A DNA stretch of 64,000 nucleotides from Ephydatia muelleri (Eukaryota > Porifera > Demospongiae > Spongillida > Spongillidae): the NCBI GenBank assembly GCA_013339895.1, contig JABACO010000011.1, positions 4,857,373 through 4,921,372 of the forward strand. The letters run 5' to 3'. The notes below the pieces were generated by a model, which did not search any database, was not told where the DNA came from, and was given only the letters and a program-made list of their open reading frames with translations. This document shows positions 20,761 to 34,432 of the stretch, piece by piece (the first letter of the stretch is position 1; every line of letters starts with the position of its first letter). The position numbers and the translations under genes are program-made.

Positions 20761-21467
20761 AGCGTGTGAACACCTTATTGATAACCTATATAGTATCCTG
20801 TGCTCAGTGTGTGAGTGTGTGTGTGTATGTGTGTGTGCGCCTAATACACTCTAACTTGAAGTGCCAGGAGCTACGTAACAAAATCGCTGAATTGGCACTA
20901 TAGCTATACTTCGGCACGATGAATGAAATATTGAAAAAATTGATGAACAAATAGTAAATACATATGGTTGCCATACATTGTAATGAAGAAGAAATTAGAA
21001 TCAAGCCACAATAAATACATGCAGTGCATGACAAGGCAAAGCTCGAAGGAAGGATATGGCAGAATCCACCGCAATCATGACCTCATGCTTATATGTAATG
21101 CAGCCCATCTGTGGACATGGGTCTGTTGTAAGTTCTCATAGATCCTTTCATTTGCTCTGGCAGGATAGCTCCTGGGGTAAAGTGTGATTCTCGTAAGGGG
21201 TGGGTCTCTCCACCTCGCTGATGGTGCTCAGGGAAGAAGCAGGTGGGACAAAGTCATAATTGGAGTACTTGGCTGGAGACTGTGTGGAGTGCATGTACAC
21301 GTAGTCTGACGCATTATAAAAAAGGCGATTCATCGAAGCAGGATGGATCATCAGTTCGTACTCATCCCCACCACCATGAGCACCACAGGACGAACGAGGG
21401 GTGTGGTAGGTGTAGCACCAGCAGGGGCGGGAGTCGGCTGGCTGACACTGTGACGGGGCACAACTCC
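20761..21467. other. Spacer downstream of the DNMT1 exons
   Basis: A short TG repeat at 20808-20836, then AT-rich DNA. An open minus frame at 21148-21483 is Ser/Tyr-rich and follows the last recognisable DNMT1 exon. It could be a degraded or divergent C-terminus, but I see no methyltransferase motif IX or X in it. Confidence 0.35.
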
Positions 21468-22159
21468 TTCTGCACACGAACACACGCCTTGCAAAGCCTT
21501 ATTATTCTTGACTTTGCCATTCTTTTTGTCATGATGTGTATACTTGCTGTGGCAATGCACTTTAATTGGACACCTGAGATCAATCTGGTACGACCACAAC
21601 TCACAGCTTCTTGGCATAAGTTCCATCTGAGAGGTCAACTTCTATGTTAGGCAGGTCCCTCCAATCGGCACCAGGCGTTAAAGGAATGTAACGTATGCGG
21701 GCTGTCACCAATGGGTTCATCTCCTTGCAGATGTGGTCGTACAGTATTGGTTGGTTCTTGCAACCTCGCAACTGCAAATACAGTGCAGGGAGGTACGGGT
21801 GAAGTCTTAACACGATGTGGGAGCAGGGTTGTGTGGGAAAAGCTCACCAGTCGTTGGAAGTGTGATCGTGGTTCCCCACAGTACCGTATATCCCTTGCAG
21901 AAGCTCCATTCTTGATGTCGGGAAGGTCAGACATAGCGTCCAGCACTGTGATCATTCTAAGAGCTGCACACGACAGTCGAGTGATGTTTGATATGTACTG
22001 AGGAATGGGTTATTTGTGAAAGATGTCAGGAACCAAGATGTGACTACCTTCTTGTCATCCACCACTACAGACAACTGGACAGCTCGAGGACTGATCACAT
22101 GAGTTGGCTCTGGGTAAAGGGGCAGTTTCTCTCCAGGAGCTGCAGCTATTATGATAGCT
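21468..22159 (-). CDS. DNMT1: DNMT1 catalytic-domain exons (partial gene)
   Basis: Maintenance DNA cytosine-5 methyltransferase. Four exons with GT/AG borders are visible: 22159-22048, 21963-21848, 21771-21605 and 21546 to about 21468. Reading in order they give [18 protein letters not shown] and [14 protein letters not shown] (motif VIII and beyond). Next come [17 protein letters not shown], then [20 protein letters not shown] with [14 protein letters not shown], then [26 protein letters not shown] (target-recognition domain). These blocks are diagnostic of DNMT1. Motifs I, IV (PCQ) and VI and the regulatory N-terminus are missing upstream, and motifs IX-X were not found downstream. UHRF1 exons lie 0.96 kb upstream on the same strand. 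It is either a gene remnant or part of a rearranged gene; the exons themselves have intact frames. Confidence 0.85.
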
Positions 22160-22162
22160 CTG

Positions 22163-22333
22163 TGTGGAGCTACACACCACACCTTAAGCTCCCCAGCTAC
22201 ACACCACATCACACCTTAAGCTCCCCAGCTACACACCACATCACACCTTAAGCTCCCCAGCTACACACCACATCACACCTTAAGCTCCCCAGCTACACAC
22301 CACACCACACCTTAAGCTCCCCAGCTACACACA
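22163..22333 (+). repeat. 32-bp minisatellite beside a DNMT1 exon
   Basis: About five tandem copies of CTACACACCACATCACACCT plus TAAGCTCCCCAG. It begins only a few bases upstream of the acceptor of the first DNMT1 exon and so lies in the presumed intron. Confidence 0.9.
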
Positions 22334-23117
22334 ACAGCTACCTTAATATTAATATTCTACCTTATTAATATTCTACCTTAATATTCTAATTACAAAGCAC
22401 CTTAACAGGTACAGACAAACCATGTCCATGTACATGACAGAAACATGCACACTCCCAACCCACCATAACCAGCAAAATACTCTCATCTCACCACAGAGAA
22501 CACTTCATCCAATAGGAATAACAGCCGTCTCATAGCTGGCACGATTTCAGATCTGGGTATAGCGATCCAAATATCGTTAGGCTACTGTTTAAACTTAGTA
22601 ACCTACCTTTGGGTTCATGTATACCTAATTTGAGGGTGTGGTTAACGGCCAATATTCTTATTTATTGCGCACTTTGTAATTTTCGGGTTTGTCTGCATAA
22701 GCACACAATACTTGGCCCCCACCATATCTATCTGCACACTGCTCTTGATATTCAAATATGTAGGTACGAGTGGTCCGCACACGTGCATGTCTGGATATGT
22801 ATCTGCATACCATGGCGTGCGCACACTCTGCATATTACTGCATACGATACAATGTCGCGCAGTGCATGTGGCATGTGGCAACAATGATTTGAAATGCGTA
22901 GCATACAGAATGCATTTGGGTTAAGATGATACGCAATGCATTCAAAAAAGACTATTCTTTGGAAAGCAAAGTTCTTCTACTTCAAACTTTCAAAAGTTCA
23001 GAAGTTCAAACTAAGTGGGGTTTGGTAGTGTGGTCAGGAGTGGTTAGAGGAGGGTGGTGGGACATTGGTCAACACACCTGATCAGATTGCATTTTGATAG
23101 CCAGCCATTTGCCTCAC
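22334..23117. other. Spacer between UHRF1 and DNMT1 exons
   Basis: I searched the minus strand for the rest of UHRF1 (PHD, SRA, RING) and for upstream DNMT1 exons and saw none. TAATATTCTACCTT repeats occupy 22340-22395. The remainder has no recognisable coding sequence. Confidence 0.5.
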
Positions 23118-23255
23118 ATCAGAGGAGCCTAACTTTACTACTCCATCCTCAGAGTAGCTATAATGAGAGTGAACACATTGACCTTTTGTCACCCAGCAGC
23201 CACAACCAATCCCTTCACACACACACATCTTCCCCTCACATCACAATTTTGACCA

Positions 23256-23346
<91 letters not shown>

Positions 23347-23874
23347 TTGCAGACTCACTCCTCAAACACCACATAGTAAAATAGATGTGACTCTGGAACA
23401 AAGGAACTGCTGCTACATGTAGCTTCATCGAGAGTGAGTGGAGTTTCCTCTTTCATCACCTTGACAACCTTGGCCTTCAACCAAGCTCCCATGCTGAGGT
23501 GTCTTGCATCCACTTTGTCCCCAATCTAACAGAAAGAGGACCAAAGGTAACATCAGAGGAGCCACTAGAAGTATAACACAGCGTAGGAATGGTGGTAGCA
23601 TAGCGCTGTAAATACTTTAGTGCTGTATCTAATCTCTGGCTTGTGGTTTGAAGCATAGATTATATAACTACGCCTACAGCCTGTTCACCTTCCTCAAGTG
23701 GTCGGCGTCTCCAGCATGGAAACGTTACCAACTGTACCCAACTGAGCAGACCCGCTTGTCCTCACTGCCTTCTGCTCTCTCTTTGGATGGTGTGGAGACG
23801 TTGTGCCGCACCAGGAGCTGGATTATGTCATTGATTCCGACGCCATAGTCGTACAGAGTGTGACCGTCTTCCAG
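23118..23874 (-). CDS. UHRF1: UHRF1 UBL and tandem-Tudor exons (partial gene)
   Basis: UHRF1 reads hemimethylated DNA and histone H3K9 methylation and brings DNMT1 to replicating DNA. Three exons are seen. Exon 23874-23729 encodes LEDGHTLYDYGVGINDIIQLLVR, the end of the ubiquitin-like domain. Exon 23525-23359 encodes KVDARHLSMGAWLKAKVVKV and ESHLFYYVVFE of the first Tudor repeat. Exon 23157-23118 encodes DYSEDGVVKLGSSD. Splice phases agree between the two Tudor exons, and a (CA)n tract fills their intron. The first UBL exon was not found upstream, and no PHD, SRA or RING exon follows. The gene is therefore incomplete at both ends. Confidence 0.85.
23259..23343 (+). repeat. (CA)n microsatellite in UHRF1 intron
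   Basis: Eighty-five bases of pure CA between the two Tudor-domain exons. Confidence 0.95.
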
Positions 23875-24139
23875 CTGGTGTGACAAAGATGAAATACAGC
23901 CCATTCATCACAAGGTTACCAGAATTAATCCTGGCCAGTATACTAATTAGAAATCGCCACGAACTGTCCTTTGCTAACACACGTGACACATCCAACGTGC
24001 CTGCTTCCCACGATAGAATTGTGGTAGGTGTGGCTTAAAGGAAAGGGGATGGTGGGGGTCTTGCATGATGTGGGTAATGCATTGCGAGTTACTCAAGTTC
24101 CAAGGGTACAAACTGAAATAAAATGTTTGTATATGTGTG

Positions 24140-24350
24140 TTTGCATTGTATGTGTTGCATATGGGCAACATTTCAACAATTCAGAAATCCTTTGCTGCTA
24201 GCAGAATACACAAGGTGTATGGCTGATTGATCTTGAGCCTGAATACCACAAATGCGACAGTGAAAAATGTGAAGCCAGAACAGAGTCAGACTATAAGGCT
24301 GTGTGTGTATGTGTGTGTGGCTCAAACAAGGCACTGATCTTGGTGAACAC
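24140..24350 (-). repeat. Dispersed CA-linked repeat, copy 3 (inverted)
   Basis: Inverted relative to the copies at 11846 and 12718, with the words GAAGCCAGAACAGAGT, GCAACAGTG-like GCGACAGTGAAAA, CTTGAGCCTGAATACCACAA and CACTGATCTTGGTGAACAC in matching order. A TG/CA tract again adjoins it (24355-24445). Confidence 0.8.
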
Positions 24351-24462
24351 ACATGCACACACACACACACACAACTTTGTACACACTGTTGTGTGCGTGC
24401 ATGTACAAAAGTGTGTACAAATTTATGTGTGTGTGCGTGTGTGTGACCACATCCAGCAAGTG

Positions 24463-24870
24463 CCCAAGCACTGCAGAGTGTGTGGAAAACACTTAAGAAT
24501 GCGTAAACACAAGCAAACAGCCAGCTATGATTGCAAAACATTATGCAGCATAAACACTTCTACTACTGATATCAGCATACATCCTGAACCTTTTTACTGT
24601 ATCTGCTGCAAGCATTCCATGCAAAGAACCATCCATGCTTTGACAGAGGGGGTACATCACAGGCCTAGGTGTGCTGTAATCCCATTTCAGTGCTGGAGCA
24701 TACTGATGAAGAATGCAAGGTACATATACATAATAAAGAACTTCTAGCATGCATGACTTCATAATGCACACATGCAGGTGTATGAGCACTTCAGTAAAAG
24801 TGAGAGAGGACATGTGAGGAGATCAACTGTTGGTAGAGGCCGCCAACCAAGGGTCACACCCAAGATTAAC
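24463..24870 (+). pseudogene. Cys-rich N-terminal fragment of a transposon protein
   Basis: The plus frame reads CRVCGKHLRMRKHKQTASYDC, then IHPEPFYCICCKHSMQ, and after a frame change and a probable intron (acceptor CACATGCAG before 24778) GHVRRSTVGRGRQP. Paired CxxC motifs, HPxxFCxxC and the GRGRP tail resemble the zinc-binding N-terminus of multicopy metazoan transposon proteins, including those compared to the RAG1 N-terminus (N-RAG-TP type). That is recall, not a search. The matching body of such a protein lies inverted at 28.8-31.0 kb. It is truncated by a non-LTR fragment at 24.89 kb. Confidence 0.45.
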
Positions 24871-24887
24871 TTGCCCACATACTTTTG

Positions 24888-25140
24888 CCCAGAGTTGGTT
24901 CTCGATCCTCTGGGTCATCATGCTGCCTCTTGTAGACATGGTGGGGATGTGGTCACCCGACACAATCGCCTGCGCGACTTCTTTGTTGAGTTCTGTCGCC
25001 AAGCACACCTTACTGTGAGAGTGGAAGCTGGTTTTGGGCTCTCTAGGGTTCAGAGAAACACTCGCCCACCTGATGTTCTTGTTTAGGATTGTCTCCAACA
25101 GCTATTGATATAACTGTCACCTCTCCTTTAACTCCAGCCA
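24888..25140 (+). pseudogene. Non-LTR endonuclease-domain scrap
   Basis: The frame gives LDPLGHHAASCRHGGDVVTRHNRLRDF and RPPDVLV. After a frame change it gives DITVTSPLTPAILS, the same zinc-binding and PDx(n)D endonuclease motifs as the elements at 16.0 and 56.6 kb. Only about 250 bases remain. Confidence 0.75.
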
Positions 25141-25297
25141 TCCTCTCCCTCTCAACTTCAATTTTTCTCTCCCTATCTTTCCCTCCCCCTCCCCACCTCC
25201 CCACATCACACTCCTCCCAAACATATCTTTCCTTTGAGAGTAATGAACAACACAAGGAACACAGCCAAATGATATGTGATTTTAAAACAGTTATATC

Positions 25298-28141
<2,844 letters not shown>

Positions 28142-28779
28142 CTTGACTCACTATGCAAAATAATAATAATAACAATACAAACAACTATATAGTGGTATCC
28201 GTTCTAATTTGACAACTGCATTGCCAACTGTGTATTGTTTTGTCATCGCTTGTCATAAGGCTTTACTCATGCAGCTTAAATTATACGCTCTAGCTGAAGA
28301 AAAGTCGACAACCGCTGGCTGCGCTGCCTCACTATATTGGGCCACTGCTCAAGGCAGGTAATATAAGTAAGTACCTTGTCGTGTTAAATAACGGTTGTAC
28401 TTTTTATTAAAATCATCAACTGTTGTTGTATAGTTTATTGATATCAATATATGTTGTATCATAAAATTTACGGTGCATACACAAACTTCTGATACCCGTG
28501 TCAACACATACTTCACTCCTGAGCGGTTACCACTACATGATATTGATCCGGGCACAAGTATTCGCCGTGGTGGACGCCAGCATTGAATCTCACAAGGGCC
28601 TAGTTTACAAGGCTCGTGCTATAAGCTTGCTATGGCTCTATCGTACAGGTCCAATTTTTATTAACCAGGGCCCATCACCAAGCACTTATATCCTAGAGTT
28701 CGAAAAACGGCTATACTTAGGATCTGTACACTGTATATACGTACGCACCACACAGATGTAAGCTTTGTCCCTCACTCAC
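28142..28779. other. ERK upstream region
   Basis: Upstream of the ERK start codon the DNA is AT-rich with no TATA box I would assert. At 28386-28486 there is an inverted copy of the sequence at 50362-50460 (shared ACTATACAACAACAGTTGAT and GATTTTAATAAAAAG). No convincing gene is seen to 28779. Confidence 0.4.
28386..28486 (-). repeat. Dispersed repeat shared with 50362-50460
   Basis: About 90 bases match in inverted orientation, including ATGCACCGTAA, GATACAACATA and CAACAACAGTTGATGATTTT. The 50-kb copy lies inside the outer CACTA-like insert, so this may be a remnant of the same transposon family. Confidence 0.7.
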
Positions 28780-30960
28780 CTCTTTGTAATATTCCCTGTC
28801 ACGTTGCGTTGCAGGCTGAATGAATTCATGGCAATACATGTGGTAAACCACGGCTGTTTGCTCTCATTGAAATTAGGCCCTACGCCCCAAAATTTTGAAA
28901 TGTTAGTCCTGGTTGCAACCATTTCAGATTTTTGAGGCAGGCTGCTTTCAGCCAATTTGCAAATAGCACCGCACAATGTGTTGATGTTAGGGAGCTAGAA
29001 GAGTGTTAATTAGTAGCACACATCTTGTGTTATTACCTCTGTTGCGTGCATATTGCTGCAACAGATGAACACCAATGGACTGTAAAGCCATGTCTAGCTC
29101 TTTGACAAAAGGGCCTTCATTTAAAGGAAACTCCCTTGTAACAACTGCAGTGCTAGCAGCTATCTTGGTTTCCTAAGGGTGCATATTAACTCTGATGCAT
29201 CCTTTATTTTCTCATTTTCTTACCAGTTGCTTTACAATTTTAGATGTATTGGCAGATTGGTGTAGTAGATCTGCAGTCAGTGGATTGGACTCTCCAATGA
29301 GCACAGCCATGTAAGTGGCCAACTGCTGTAAAACTGATTCAGATTGTTTTGCTTCCTGTAGCTCAACTTTGTACTGGTGAAGCCTTTGCAACTCTTGGCT
29401 GTACAAAGAGTACCTAGACTGGTCCACTTCAGTGTGGTAGAAGGCTAGCTCCAAGTCTAGACTGCATGTGGCAAAAATCTTCAAACAATTCAAAGAGCTT
29501 TGTAAAAATCCCCATAGTGATATGAGGTGGGCAGATCTATTTTAGTACAATGTAAATACATTAGCATGCATATCATGACTGAGTACTTGTTCAGTAGGGA
29601 TATCAAAGATGGGTTCACAGATGCAATTATAAAACTGTTGGGCTGTTTTCCTGACTCCACCTGATGCAAGATATTTTTGATGGTGAGTGTGGATTGAATG
29701 TAGGGATCTGGGTGGAGCATTGCCACGTGCTGAGAGAGGTGTTGCCATATTCTTGTTGGGGATAAAGCAATACAAGCATGGATATGATCCTGTTGTGTAT
29801 GAGACATCACTGTGAGCTAATGATGGTGTACTATCCACATACCACAAACTCCAGACAATCCATACATCGTGGATAGGAATTCACAAAAAAACCTTGACTG
29901 TATACCCCCTAGGTTACATGTATGGATGCAATTCTCACACTTGAGCATCCTACTGTACAATAATGCTCACCTCCATGTCATTCCCTGTAGGTGTTCCACT
30001 TGCTCCTTGTATCGCTCAAGGGCTATGTGGAAGTTGGTGTAGCTATCATCAGCTCAAAACAACAAAACACACAGGTGTTGTTCACAGAGTTGGGAGCAGC
30101 AACATTGACGATCTGGAAGTTCATCTTGAATGTTCCGCCCCCCTCCCAGTTTTATCCATATCTCACTAGCTGGTATAACACCATTGTGCCAGGTCAGCCT
30201 GCCAGCGCTGTGCACAATATAAGGGTCATGTGGTGGTAGTTAATGTTTGGTATAAACCATTACCGGTCATTCTCCTCCAATAGCTCAACAACCTTGAGGA
30301 TCAAGTCAGGAATGAACACCAAAGGGGCTCCTCGAAACTCCTCTCCACCTGATAGTAGTGAGAAGGAAAATGGAGCAAGTTCTCATTTTAGGTAAATTTC
30401 TCCAACTGCCTTCCTAGAAGCATGGCGCATTCTTTCCTCACATGCCAGGGAAATGTTTGATGCTTTCAGCCACCTGGGAAGACAGTTACATCACATTTGA
30501 CAGTTAAGGTATGACTGCAATGCTTTATACCTTCGAAGTTTTCGTATCATGTTCCAGGGTATTGCAAGGCCTACTTTAATGGCTAGCACCTCTGCTGGTC
30601 CAATTTTTATCTCATCAGAGATGCCAGCCTCCTTTAGCAAGGCCCTCCGTTGTTCATCTCCTAGTGAGAGCACTTCATTCTGAAGGAGCACAGATGGCTG
30701 TCCACCACTAACAACCCTTCGAATGGCCTGCAACTCAGTGACTTGAGGGTTCTTAAACATACGGCTGTGGTTGAATTGTGAGGGTTTGTAATGCGCATGA
30801 ATGTCACTGGCTAAACAGAGTGGTCAGAGCATAAGTGGTAAACATTGTGCATGTGTTGTTGACATTGAATACACTTACTGTTCCCCCTGTACCAAGTTGG
30901 ATGATCCCTTTTGAACTTGTGGAGATGGCCCTCTTCAGTAACCCAGCTGCTGCTCTTTCT
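28780..30960 (-). pseudogene. Multi-exon transposon-type gene (decayed)
   Basis: Minus-strand exons can be followed: about 30811-30531 (SRMFKNPQVTELQAIRRVV and GPAEVLAIKVGLAIPWN), then 30473-30264 (WLKASNISLACEERMRHASR, GGEEFRGAPLVFIPDLI). About 30210-29985 gives LTWHNGVIPASEIWIKLGG and TFKMNFQIVNVAAPNS; about 29850-29560 gives TGSYPCLYCFIPNKNMATPL and EPIFDIPTEQV; about 29493-29212 gives a coiled-coil-like segment. These blocks recall a multicopy metazoan protein family of presumed transposase function that I cannot name with certainty. There is an in-frame TGA in the 30473-30264 exon and a frame slip in a G run near 30153. The gene is cut at 30960 by the gypsy half. Its likely N-terminus is the plus-strand piece at 24.46 kb. 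Confidence 0.55.
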
Positions 30961-32391
30961 TCACTGCACTAATTTACGGGCCACTGTTGCTGCTTCCTGA
31001 TTGGGTATTCCGTACGCCTCTGCCCATTTCGTGAAGTGATCCACTGCTACCAGCACGTATCTGCTCCCAGTCTCTGTCTCAGGTAGGGGCCCCAATAAAT
31101 CCACGCAAACCATTTGCAGTGGATACCCTACCTGTAGCGTTTGCAAACCTGCTCTTCTTTTGGGGGCATGGGTCTTCCTGGAACAGCACACTGCACAACA
31201 TGAGCACCACTCACTCACGTCATCTGCACAACTTGGCCAATAGAATCTCTCCTTCAGTAGATTCCTCATTTTCTCCTCTCCTAAATGCGCAGACAAAGCC
31301 CCGTCATGCAGGCTCCGCAGAATGTCCTGCCTCAGCTTAGCAGGCACAACGAGCTGCAACTTTCCCTCACCACCGCCTAGTACCCTCCTCCACAACATGC
31401 CATCCTTCAGATACAACGATGTATGTTGCTGCCATAGTAAGCGGCTCTCACGGCTCCATGGTTTGACTTCATCTGCTGACAGCATCAGTTTGGACTCCAG
31501 AGCTTGATACACTGGCCGAATAGAACAGTCATCTAACTTTTGCTGACGTATCCATTGAGGAGTATAGGAAGTGCAAGGTAATGACGTCACGCTTCCTTCA
31601 ATGACATCTCCTTTGGGTGCTGTTTCATGACTTTCTCTACCGCACTGGCGACAGGGGACACGTGATAGGGCATCTGCATTACCGTGCTTGGTGCCTTGAC
31701 GGTGTACAACCGAAAAGCTATACTCCTGTAATTTTTCTAGCCAGCGGGCTAATTGGCCTTCGGGTTCTTTGAAGTTACGCAACCACACTAATGAACTGTG
31801 ATCGGTCCTAAGGGTAAACTCCCTTCCCAGTAGGTACTGCCGAAAGTGGTGAATAAACTCGACAGCCGCTAGCAACTCCTTTCTGGTTACACAATAACGC
31901 TGTTCCGGACGGCTCAGCGTACGACTGGCATATGCAATCACTACCTCGGACCCAGTGGCATCTTCCTGTGAGAGGACCGCTCCAATGCCAATATCACTGG
32001 CATCAGTGTCGAGAACAAACCTCCGGCTATAGTCTGGGTAGGAGAGCACAGGGGGAGAACTCAAACATGCACGTAACACATCAAAGGCACGCTGACACTC
32101 GACAGTCCACTTAAAGTCAGTATTCTTCTCCGTGAGACGATGTAATGGCTTCGCGATGGCAGCAAAATTCTTGACGAATTTCCGATAGTAGTTAGCCAGA
32201 CCCAAAAATTGTTGCATTTCGCGCTTCGACTGGGGAGGTGGCCATCCTGCTACAACAGCTGTTTTACTCGGATCCGCGGCAACGCCTTCTTCTGATACAA
32301 TATGCCCTAAAAACGTAACGCTCTTTTGACACCACTTACATTTCGATGGTTTTAACTTCAGTCCTGCCTGCCTGAGTCTTTGGAGTACTTA
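30961..32391 (-). pseudogene. Ty3/gypsy pol, RT thumb to first half of integrase
   Basis: The frame is open from the RT thumb (LKLKPSKCKWCQKSVTFLGH and MQQFLGLANYYRKFV). It continues through RNase H (FVLDTDASDIGIGAVLSQ, YCVTRKELLA, LRTDHSSLVWL and HGNADALSR) into the integrase zinc domain (H..H..CxxC: HLGEEKMRNLLKERFYWP, CSCCAVCCSRK). It then enters the core with the first catalytic Asp in VCVDLLGPLPE. It stops at ARKLVQ. RT fingers, palm and gag are missing upstream of 32391. The next integrase codon is found at 6237 on the plus strand, where the complementary half starts. Confidence 0.9.
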
Positions 32392-33429
32392 CAGCTATCA
32401 ATGCACTCTCCAGTATAAACTGAAACACAATGCGAGTCTGTTTCGAGAACAAATAAAAACGCGCGATAGAGTACTAAGAAGTACTTGATCTGCCCGTCTT
32501 AACGATGTAAAAACGATGTAGCCAGCAAGTCTGGGTGAGAATCCTAACAACTTACAAAACTACGCCATTCTGAGGATGTTGAGCTCACGTGATTTCCGGT
32601 TGGATCCAAGCGCCTTTTATACGGGAGTTTGAGCACGGCCTGCGCCACTATTTACGTGGCGTCTCCTCCTTTAACCCAATTCGGGAAGTACGTTGATTAG
32701 TGATGTCACGTCCGGAGTTCTTCTTAAAGGGAAGGGTCTATTGGTTCTCATTCTCATTCTTCTTCTCCTTCACTTCATCACGTGTAACTCGCGATAAGAA
32801 CATCGTACGAAGACCAAATAAGCATCAAATTGTAGCATTTAACATCCGAACGCTCCTTGTTATAAAAATAACATGTGCAAGCCCCAGCCGATGAAGGAAA
32901 TAAACGGAAATGCCGTGCGTGGGCGTAACTCTGTGATCGAAAAGTATTTTTATCAACTTATAATAACTTATTGACACTTACTATGCACGTAAGAAGCGAA
33001 AGAATGCTAGGAAAACGTTCTTTTCAGTCGGAGAAAATGCCGATTTCTCTCGTAAAGTGAACAGGTGCAAATTCATTAATGGTTGCCAAGCTGCATGTTT
33101 CAAACCCCACTGTAACAGTTCTGTACCTTGTTTCCTTGCTTTTTGCACCCCAATCCTGCATCCAACAAATCACTTTCTCGATAGTAAAGTTGTTTTGTGC
33201 AATTAGCATTAAAAATCTCAACTTGCATCTGGTGAGGGCAAAAGCGACAGCAATCCTTTCCAGCTGCAGGTGGCTCCCATCTTAAACTTTATTGAACTGT
33301 AGCAATAATTCATACATATGTATTGTATGAATTATTAGGGGGGTTGTATTATTGTATCATGATGTTTTAACTCTTTTATTAATATTATTAATCTTTGAAT
33401 AATAATGATAATTAAACAAATGGAGTAAT
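32392..33429. other. Spacer, possible gypsy 5' remnants
   Basis: No recognisable gene. A dispersed repeat copy is at 33102-33183. I could not define an LTR on the 5' side of the gypsy half. Confidence 0.35.
33102..33183 (+). repeat. Dispersed repeat, copy 2
   Basis: Matches 7404-7486 (CCCCACTGTAACAGTTCTGT, CCTTGTTTCCTTG, CACTTTCTCGATA) and, in part, the arms of the fold-back element at 15598-15867. Confidence 0.75.
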
Positions 33430-33573
33430 GCTTAAACGACACTCTGGGACGTCTAGATGTTGCGCTTGCAACAGAGTCAATGCTCGCTGCAAATCCTGTG
33501 CGTGCGTTAAAGCAGGCCGCTCTTGTTCCATCTGTCAGCCTTCGAAGCGGAACCGGTGTTCTAATTAAGGCGC
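33430..33573 (+). CDS. Small CxC-type Cys-rich domain ORF
   Basis: An ATG at 33430 opens a 47-residue frame reading CCACNRVNARCKSCACVKAG then RSCSICQPSKRNRCSN, ending at TAA. The arrangement CxCxxxNARCKxCxCVKxGRxCxxC is a zinc-binding cysteine motif seen repeatedly in sponge transposon-associated proteins and distantly like the CXC/TCR motif. It probably binds zinc and DNA. It is likely one exon or a fragment of a larger element protein; the Pro/Ser-rich frame at 34.43 kb may be its continuation. Confidence 0.5.
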
Positions 33574-33596
33574 CCCTCCGGTTGCTTCGCTCATAG

Positions 33597-34416
33597 ATAG
33601 TATAGTAAGGGGATTGGAAACGAGTCACGTCGAGCGCATCACTGGCTGTGGGAACTCCGCGTTACGTCGTTAACAACTACTGAGAGGTTCGAAATCGTTC
33701 ATATCTTCAGTTCGGTTGGTCTTGGTTCTTGTTATCTGCTCTGAAGCGCTTCACATGCGTAGTAGAATATCTGTAAGCGTTTTAGGTGGGAAAAATATGA
33801 CGGCAACTTCGAAAATTAGAAGAAAAGATTTTTTTCAGGACGCATCGCACTTGTGTACCTTCTGTGCGCGGGCTGTTGTGCGTATTGATCTGTTCGTCGT
33901 GTTTTGTTGTTGGTTAGTCCTATTTGTATGTACTTGGCTACTTTTTTCGTCATTTTTTGATACATGTCACGCACAAAATACGCCTGGAGTGGGGATGGAG
34001 TCCATTAACTTGTGTGCGCGGGCAGTTGTGCGTATTGATCAGTTTGTCGTGTTTTGTTGTTGGTTAGTCCTATTTGTATGTACTTGGCTACTTTTTTCGT
34101 CATTTTTTTGATACATGTCACGCACAAAATATGCCTGGAGTGGGGATGGAGTTGTACCTTCTGTGCGCGGGCAGTTGTGCGTATTGATCGGTTTGTTGTG
34201 TTTTGTTGTTGGTTAGTCCTATTTGTATGTACTTGGCTACTTTTTTCGTCAATTTTTTGATACGAACCATCTTTTCAGAATTTCTCCAGCTGTGGCTCCC
34301 AAGTCATCCATCTTGAAGCATAGTTACTAGTACGGAATTCTTATAAGTGCTGTAACGAGGAGTGGAGTTGTCAATTGGTGTTGATTAGACTCGTTTCCAA
34401 TCTCCTTACTATACTC
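33597..34416. repeat. Inverted-repeat-bounded segment
   Basis: GTATAGTAAGGGGATTGGAA plus ACGAGTC near 33598 recurs inverted near 34388-34415 with one change. The 820-base segment between contains three tandem 149-bp units. It may be an inserted element separating the CxC domain from the Pro-rich frame. Confidence 0.6.
33863..34261 (+). repeat. Tandem triplication, 149-bp unit
   Basis: Copies start at 33863, 34013 and 34162 with TGTGCGCGGGC. Each runs through GTTTTGTTGTTGGTTAGTCC and TTGGCTACTTTTTTCGTCA; the third is truncated. Each copy can be read as a hydrophobic FVVFCCWLVLFVCTWLLF peptide, probably by chance. Confidence 0.9.
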
Positions 34417-34432
34417 GCTACACAACTCTGAT

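Noticed and set aside
21148..21483. DNMT1 C-terminal exon
   Set aside because: It follows the last clear exon but lacks motifs IX and X and its Tyr/Ser-rich composition does not match the family; left unassigned.
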